Below, in pieces: positions 57,006-64,000 of a DNA stretch of 64,000 nucleotides. How positions within the stretch are numbered: position 1 is the stretch's first letter; every line of letters starts with the position of its first letter. The notes beneath the pieces were generated by a model. That model was given only the letters and a program-made list of their open reading frames with translations, was not told the DNA's origin and did not search any database. Position numbers and translations under genes: made by a program. Origin of the DNA: Lutjanus erythropterus. Its lineage: Eukaryota > Chordata > Actinopteri > Lutjaniformes > Lutjanidae. The stretch spans positions 34,717,683-34,781,682 of the forward strand of contig CM034600.1 of NCBI GenBank assembly GCA_020091685.1, written 5' to 3'.

Positions 57006-57010
57006 ATTGT

Positions 57011-58466
57011 AGCCGCCTGTGTGAAGTGGTTGGGTGAATGCACACACATGGTCATTCATACATGCTTCACAAAAGCTGGTCACACGTATTGTGAATTTGC
57101 ACTTGTGTTCCTCATAAACCTGTGTTCCTTAAAAAACAGAGCCATTCCCATCGACCGCAACGAAACATACTCTAAAACCTACTAAAATACAAGAATGTAT
57201 CATGTGATATGTATGAAATTATTCTGTTACTTAAGATTTGATCACTGCAATCAGCTGAAGTTGAACAAGTGGTCTGAATGAGCTGAATGTGTCTGTACTC
57301 TCACTCTCAGCTCATCATGTCAAGGACCTCCTGCAAACACAAGTCAACACACTGCGCACACGTACAAGGCATATTCACACTTTTAAGAATAAAAGCTCTT
57401 TAAAATGCAGACACATTTTCAAAGGGTAAATATGTCTCATTTGTGCAAGGCAGCCTTGGTATTTATCTATGATGTATAGTATTGTATATGGAGGAAGAAC
57501 AGTAGGATTCAGCAGTTGAACCTGAACTTGTGTACATGGCTTTAGAAAGCTGTTTAAGAGCACACATCAAACTCTACTCAGCTGCATCCCGTTTAGCTTC
57601 AGGAAAATCTTAAAGGTCATTCTTTAATTGGTTGATGCTATTGCTATTTGCTTGCGTATCCGTTGTCAGACTGTCTCTATATCGGTCTGTCTTTTCAGAC
57701 TGGAAGATGCTTTATATATTCACCAACCCCACACAACGTACATGCTTATTGTCCATCAAAGCCACTAATGCACTTTTGATTTGAGTCATTCTTGAGCTGC
57801 CATGCCAGTAAGTAGTCCCTTTCCTCCACCTTCCTTGCTTCTGGGTTTCACAGGAGACAGATGACGAGACAATGGCAATTCATCTTCATCATGCCGTCCG
57901 CATTACCATTAACGTGCAGCTCTTTTCCTTACATAATGCAGGTCGTCCCACTCACAAATGCATTCAAAGGAAAAGTACAATATCCTGAGAGCTGGGCTTG
58001 TCATTTGTGGTTAATATCATCAAGATGTCGAGGAGAAAGAGTCGAGGGGAAGATGACTGGGCTGGTTTTCCACACGTGTTTAATATGAAATTAGCTGCTA
58101 AAGCTAATAAATCATGTTGCAAAAAAAGATTGAGAATATAATTTTGAAAGCAGTGAAGTGTATATACGATCATCTTATTTCTCAGGTGTAAAATGTAATA
58201 CTACAACACAGTATATTGATTTATTCTATAGGGAAAGCCTTGTGTGGCTGCTTTGCTCCCACTCTATTTCAGATGCCTTACGGTGCACAGTACCATACAC
58301 AAAATGAGATTTATACCTATTTAAAAGATTGGATTTTAATCAATAGATGTTAAACATTTGATAGAATTGGTTTAGTAGCTGGCTGGTTATTGGTCTGTTT
58401 TGTTTTGTTTTTTCTTTCAGTGTTAATGGACATTTTTGCTATAAAAATGCAGCATGTGTCAGGAAT
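57011..58466. other. Unassigned, mostly single-copy sequence
   Basis: No recognised gene or repeat copy. Confidence 0.35.
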
Positions 58467-58819
58467 AGGGTTAGGCAATATATCAATATTATATTGATAT
58501 CGTGATATGAGACCATATATTGGACCAAAGATTGTTATATTGTGATATGGCATAAGTGTCGTCTTTTCCTGGTTTTAAAGACTGCATTACTGTGCAGTGA
58601 TTTAATTTTCTGAACTTAACACACTGTTCTATTATTTGCCTTCACCGACTTAGTCATTTCATCCACATTGCTCATGATTTTTTTTTTAATCAAAAGTCTC
58701 TCTGTGAGTATTTTGTTAAAGCAACAGTAGTTATCCTTGCGATATTGTTTCAATAGCAATATTGATGTATTTTGTCAAAAATATTGTGATATTTGATTTT
58801 GTCCATGTCGCCCAGCCCT
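58467..58819 (-). mobile_element. MITE of the GGGCTGGGCGATAT family
   Basis: The right end reads GTCGCCCAGCCCT (to 58,819) and the left end AGGGTTAGGCAATATATC, imperfect inverted repeats. The interior has ATTGATATCGTGATATGAG and AATATTGTGATATTTGATTT, typical for this common fish MITE of 350 bp. Confidence 0.78.
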
Positions 58820-60876
58820 GGATCATCGTTTGTTTGCACTATTTGATCATTTTGTATCTTACTTTGGAGAAAATGTGTATATCAAGATAGATATTGTATA
58901 TCGCTAACCTGACACGCCAGATTGTTTTGTTACACAGAACGACAAATAAAGTCGTCCTTAGAAACTGTTTGGAAAAGGGAAAAAAAAACACTTTGCAGGT
59001 GATTGGATGAACCATCTATCTAACACAGGCTAACTTCAACCAGTCAGATCAAACTCTTTCTGAAATACTCTTCAGTTTTGATATGACTGATGCTGTCACA
59101 GTATCTAAGCTAACGTCTTCAGGATCCGCCATTGTTTGTTCAAGTCGAGTCGATTCCTTGGACGCTTCTCGCTGTCATTGCACCTTAAACCACGCCTGTA
59201 GCTGCCAGTAGTCCCTCTTTTGTGCCCCCACCTGGCAAGATGGATCTTGTGAATCCAGCTGCTTCACAAGACAGGTATAAAAGCCTAAGAATAACAAGAT
59301 ATTATTATTTATAAGCCATAGGAATGTATTTGTACACCTTTGTAAAACATGATGGAGCTGAAACATGGAAAACATTGGTGAATAACCCAGTATGTGCTAG
59401 AATGCGCTGTGCTCGCTGACCAGGTAAATGAGACTATTATCATACAGTCTCCACTCCTTCAGAAACAAATATCTGCTGTTTTATAAACTCCACCTGGAAT
59501 TGATGGACATATTGTGATTTAGCTCTTCTATTCTTGCTCTTCTCTTCCTGAGGAACGCTTTGCCAAGAATATCTAGCTTCCTCTCCCCAGCACTCAGTCC
59601 CCCCGGATACTGACAGCTGCCTGAATTACAAAGGTAGCAATGTGAGTAATGAACCAACTGAAATCTCATCATATAGAGAGACTTTCTGAGTTACCCTGAG
59701 CAGCCCCTCTGACCCTAACCTCAGCCTCTGAGCCTCGCCAAATGAGCTTTTCATTTACTATGCAGAAATCAGAATGAGGCATGTTGCAGGCACAGAGGTG
59801 CTCTGAAGAATTGCACTGCATGCAAACGTGGTTTTGCAATCCTTAAGCCCAACAAATCAGCAATTCTGTTCCAAGCTTATTTGCATACAGTGCTCACATA
59901 TTCTGCCTATGTGCACGGTGTGAAAGTACAAATTTCACAGCAGCCCTGTTTGATGCTCATCAAATTGCTTGGAACTCAGTTTAGACTGAAGTTGGATGCA
60001 TGCTGTCATGCATATCTTTTCTGGATTTTTGTGAAGCAAAACATGTTATTATTTAATGGCCAACGCTTTGATCTGGCTGATGTATAATGCACAGGCGTTA
60101 AAGACCAAGTTTAGCAGAGATGATTAGAGATGTCTGGAAAATGAAACACCATTAAATTCTGGCTTTGATTGAAAATGCCACATCTTAGAAGAGTGTGGCC
60201 ATCAGCATGAAATATGACATTGTTTTCAGTTTGTGCAAGTAGAAACCATTCAGTTAAAAATCCTGTTTATGGGAACACTTCAAAATGACTGAAAAGGCAA
60301 GTGAAAAATGCTTTAATCCCAATCAAACATTACAAGAGGATGTACACAGATTGATTTGATTTTGATTGTATTTGTTCACACATGTATGAAAAATACAACT
60401 TGATATAAACATAAACAGATAAAATGTGATTGAGAGGTGCGAAAACCCTCCCAGGGTCTTGATCAGGGCAGCCTCCAGTGCAAACCTAAATCCATCAGAA
60501 ATTAATGGAAAAGAAATGGACAGAGCAGACAAAAAAAAAACATTGAAGGTGTGCAGAATGTAATTAAATAGAATGACTAATCATTAGAGGGCACTTTACA
60601 AAGATAATCTGTAAGGATAACATTATGGAGATAAAAACAATCGTTTAACAGCGCTCTTAGATTCTTCCTCTGGAAATTAAACAGAATTGTAATTGAGATG
60701 TTTGACAGACAGGAGGCATGAGTTTAGGTTATTTCTAGTGCAATAATTGGAATTGTAATCAATTAGAATTGAAGATTGAAAGAATACAGATCATGAGAAT
60801 ACAATTTATTATTTCTGTAATAGCCACTGAAGCAGCCCACATAGGAGAGAACATGATAAAATGATGCAATGTTTTG
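58820..60876. other. Unassigned sequence, possible repeat near 58,910-59,170
   Basis: CACGCCAGATTGTTTTGTTAC at 58,913 and ATTCCTTGGACGCTTCTCGC at 59,151 may be parts of a fish repeat. No gene was found in the rest. Confidence 0.3.
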
Positions 60877-61150
60877 GGTAACACTTTATAATATCCATCA
60901 TTAATAAATCGTAAATTAAACTAATTAAACTTAATCATCTGTTAACAAATAAGGAAAATATAATAAATGTTTGCAAAATCTGTGTAATGCTATAATTTGT
61001 TATTTTATCATTATTTTGTGTAATATAAAATGAAAATTTGGGATAGGAGACAATAACAATTACAGTCTCATTACATGCTGATTACTATTTTATCATTGCA
61101 CACATAACGAAACAATGCCAATTACAGCATTATTACTAATAATTAGTAAA
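60877..61150 (+). repeat. AT-rich repeat beginning GGGTAACACTTTATAAT
   Basis: TTGGGTAACACTTTATAATA followed by ATCATTAATAAATCGTAAAT is the start of an AT-rich fish repeat of MITE type. The other end was not identified. Confidence 0.4.
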
Positions 61151-62326
61151 TATTAGGGCATTAGTTTTTATTTTATTGGGTAGGCATGGGACGCGTACAT
61201 ATCACCTTAAAGCTTATTTACCCATTCAGCAGACACGGAGCAACATCAGCATTCATTTGGAGCTGCTTTCGGGCCTCTTGATGAATTAACATTCACTCTC
61301 CTTCTCGCTCTGCTTTTGGTCTCCACTCCTGAGGGAAATATGTGGTTCTTAAGCTTTTAAATGCTCCACTATGTTCAGCAGCAGAGTCGCTAAAATTGTC
61401 TGCCGTCAAGTAAAATGAGTTTAGGGAACTTTTTCCACTCTGAAACCCGACAAGTGGATCTTACTTAAAAAAATATAAGAAACTGATAGCCTTGAAAAAG
61501 GTAAGGTACATATGCTATGAGTCTTAATTTATGTTTACTTTATATCAGCTTGTTAAGGTTACTTAAAATTTAGTTGTATTACTTAAGTTCTTGAAAATAA
61601 AAAAATGGAATTGAAACTAATCTGTATTTCCAAGTGTAAAAACAGTTTCCTGTTCAGCCCAAAATACAAACAAACAAACAAACAAAAAACATCCATGAGA
61701 GCAGTTAGAGTCAACCTCAGTACTAAAATAGTGGGCAGGAACAAAAACAAGTTAAAAAGCTCCGTAGAGCTGAGGGGAATTATGGACTGCAGGTTAAAAG
61801 TATCTGTGGGTTCATTACTACTAGAGACACCTTTAGGATAAAGGTAGTACTGTGATCCATTGTTAATATAAAAATATTAAATATTATAGATGTGCCTGTA
61901 ATCCTATTGAATTTGGCACTAGCGTGTTGCTAATGTAGCTACACAGGCTGGGGTAAAGTTGGACTATTGTTGTAATAATGAGAGACAGTTAAGAGAACTA
62001 TGTTAACGTTACGCCTCGTTTGAAGCGACTAAATGACGACAGTACTGGCTCTGATGCTCTAACAGTTTTTTCATGTTGCTTTTGCGGAAGCTTATGCTAA
62101 AGTGAGAGCTGCATTAGTATGGAGGCCAGGGGGCGACTCTTATTTCGCACACGCAGGCTTCTATACACACATGCAATTTTTGTGGGAGAGGTGATAGAGT
62201 GATGGTTGCTGCCCTGAAACAGGCACCTCTCCAGCTACCAGTCCACTCTGTACTTTTTCGTCCGAGCTAGATTTGAATCGGCTATCCTCCGCTCCCCAAG
62301 CAAAGTCTTCACAGATTTGGCCACTG
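61151..62326. other. Unassigned sequence
   Basis: Contains a (CAAA)n run at 61,668-61,686. No gene found. Confidence 0.35.
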
Positions 62327-62357
62327 TGTGTGTATGTGTGTGTGTGTGTCTGTGTGT
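62327..62357 (+). repeat. (TG)n microsatellite, left part, split by an insertion
   Basis: GTGTGTGTATGTGTGTGTGTG tract immediately before the hAT-like element. The tract resumes as GTGTGTGTG at 63,133 on the other side. Confidence 0.85.
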
Positions 62358-63132
62358 TAGGGATGTTCCTGGCGACTAATTTCCCTGTCGATTAAACGCA
62401 AAATTTAATTTAGACTAGTCGACTAGTCTAACACTAAGAAAACACTCAGAAAGCAGTTAAAATTTAGCAGAATTTATTAATTTATAATGTTAAACACTGT
62501 CTGAAAAAAATACTGTGTGTATTAAGAGCCATTTGAAGCCGTTAATCACAGTCTACAATCGCCAAATCGTACTTTAAATGCCGCTGAAATGTGCGCTACT
62601 TTGCACTGTGCAATACAAACGTTACACATTAATGTACAAAACATGACAACAACTCAATAAATGAAGACCGAAGAGAGTCACAGTGTCTGCAGGTAAAGGA
62701 CCCAGAGCTAATGTTAGCTGCCAGCCTGACACACGGTGTGGCTAACGTTAGCAGTGCTAGCAGCAGCAGCAGCTCCGCTTACAGGTTTATATCTGTGTAT
62801 GTGCTTAATGTGGGCACGTTTCTCCAGTCGAGTGAATATATATCAGCTTATTCTGTCACAGTCTACATTCATCTGTCCGACTTTGCTGATGTAAAAATCC
62901 GGGGTTGCCAGGGCGATCGGTTCATACGCGCTGGGCGAGAGGGGCTGCCGTCTGACAGAGCCGCAGCCCCGACTAGTGGCATTCGGCTGCATAAAATCTT
63001 AGAGGCAACAGATAACTGGTATCATGCATGAATAAAATATTGCTAAATATTTTAAATGACTAGTATTTCTGGTGCTGACTAGCGTGGGTGTGGACATTTA
63101 ATTGTATAGTCAACTAGTCACATGCATCCCTA
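62358..63132. mobile_element. hAT-like non-autonomous element inserted in a TG microsatellite
   Basis: The left end TAGGGATGTTCCTGGCGACT is inverted at the right end as AGTCACATGCATCCCTA, with TTAGACTAGTCGACTAGTC / ATAGTCAACTAGTC just inside. TG repeats flank both sides, so an 8-bp target duplication is possible but cannot be resolved. The interior, with a GCTAGCAGCAGCAGCAGC stretch, has only a 106-codon frame without a known domain. Confidence 0.78.
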
Positions 63133-63399
63133 GTGTGTGTGTTGTTGCTGTATGTAAATTTACTTGATAGACATGCCCTGAAAGAAACAATATAGCTACA
63201 TGTGAAAGAGAAACCATCAGACTGCAGGAATTCACGTGCTTGGCAGCGCTGTGTAACTTTGATTAGCACCCATTTATTCTAGCAGGAATACTGCGCTCAG
63301 CTCGTGACCACCACAATTGGATCAGTTAATCTTTGCAGCCAAATGAACATTTTGTCAAGTTTGAACAAATATTTCATTAATTTTAAAATATTAATTCTT

Positions 63400-63909
63400 A
63401 GAGATGCACCAGTCTACTTTTTTCAGTTCTGATCCAATTCCAGTATCTGAATATGACATAGTGACACTGACAGTCACATGTACTGCAGATAGAGCTGAGA
63501 GACGACCCTCATTTGCACCTTATCCCATGCACTGCAGAGAGTTGAAGTTTTTTTTCCTTTATGCCCCAAAATGCAAATGATACATTTTGTTAGTGATTGA
63601 AATGTGTTTTTTATGTGTTTGATTTATGCTGGTAATTGTTGTTTTTGTGATGATGTATTGTTACACCATGAGTGAGGTGGCTAGTACATTTCTTCACCCC
63701 AGCTGTAAATTCCACCAGTGTTTTAAGATGTGTTTCTCCTGTGAGAAGTGCTAAGGTGCAGATAATGTGAAGTTTGATGTTAATCTCTTTATCTGTGCTG
63801 CGTGGCACAAAATTTCATAATGGACAACATTTGGGTCTGTAGACTTTAGATTGGAAACTGGATATCAGGCCCCCGCTACTGATATTGGATCGGATCAGTC
63901 CCATCTCTA
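63400..63909. mobile_element. MITE with TAGAGATG ends
   Basis: The left end TAGAGATGCACCAGTCTAC is matched by an inverted right end GATCAGTCCCATCTCTA. Next to the ends, CTGATCCAATTCCAGTATC on the left pairs with GATATTGGATCGGATCAG on the right. There is no coding capacity. Confidence 0.65.
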
Positions 63910-64000
63910 TTGATCAGGCTAGAGCTGCTCTAAATCTGGCAGCTCCATCCTCAGCAGTCAAACAGACAAGTTATTCATCTAAGATAGGGTTATATTATAC

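Noticed and set aside
1..64000. CRISPR arrays, bacterial operons, prophage or rRNA/tRNA genes
   Set aside because: Nothing of the kind was found by eye; the repeats are dispersed transposons or microsatellites. A tRNA scan could not be run, so a solitary tRNA cannot be excluded.

Overview
The window looks like gene-poor, AT-rich nuclear DNA from a ray-finned fish, most likely a percomorph teleost. There are no operons or closely packed genes. Coding sequence is interrupted by a GT-AG intron. CA/TG, AT, TC and GATA-like microsatellites are frequent, and most of the recognisable content is short inverted-repeat DNA transposons, decayed Tc1/mariner-like copies and non-LTR retrotransposon 3' ends of kinds common in fish genomes. 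Transposon family names are given from memory of families, not from a search. Most repeat boundaries come from comparing copies within the window.

One convincing protein-coding gene is present, on the + strand at 28,909-30,246. A 19-nt coding exon (start codon in good context) is joined through a phase-1 GT-AG intron to a second exon that encodes nearly all of a 256-residue membrane-anchored N-acetyltransferase of the NAT8/NAT8L (camello) branch of the GNAT superfamily. Its acetyl-CoA loop and general-acid region differ from the usual NAT8 residues, and it carries a Gly/Glu/Asp-rich insertion.

Layout. 0-8.5 kb: LINE tails, a four-copy SINE-like family (first copy 4.33-4.76 kb), two fold-back elements (4.76-5.52 kb and 7.10-8.34 kb). 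8.5-9.0 kb: LINE ORF2 terminus plus 3' tail. 9.0-9.6 kb: CpG-bearing block with a possible donor site. 9.95-12.5 kb: MITE and two oppositely oriented remnants of one Tc1/mariner-like transposase. 13.7-17.7 kb: a 235-bp local duplication and two inverted copies of a MITE, one essentially complete. 18-28.9 kb: further MITEs and unassigned sequence. 28.9-30.25 kb: the acetyltransferase gene. 30.3-31.9 kb: a fold-back element starting about 70 bp after its stop codon and containing two other repeats. 33.5-35.6 kb: a hAT-like element carrying a Tc1-like insertion. 36-53 kb: dispersed repeats, LINE fragments on the minus strand, several related copy pairs. 53-64 kb: sparse sequence, a three-part imperfect repeat at 56-57 kb, a MITE at 58.5 kb and a hAT-like element inserted into a TG microsatellite at 62.36-63.13 kb.

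I found no evidence of a new multi-gene system. The best leads are the altered GNAT residues, the repeat-built region immediately downstream of the acetyltransferase, the nested transposons, and a SINE-like family with one copy carrying a CTCF-like core.
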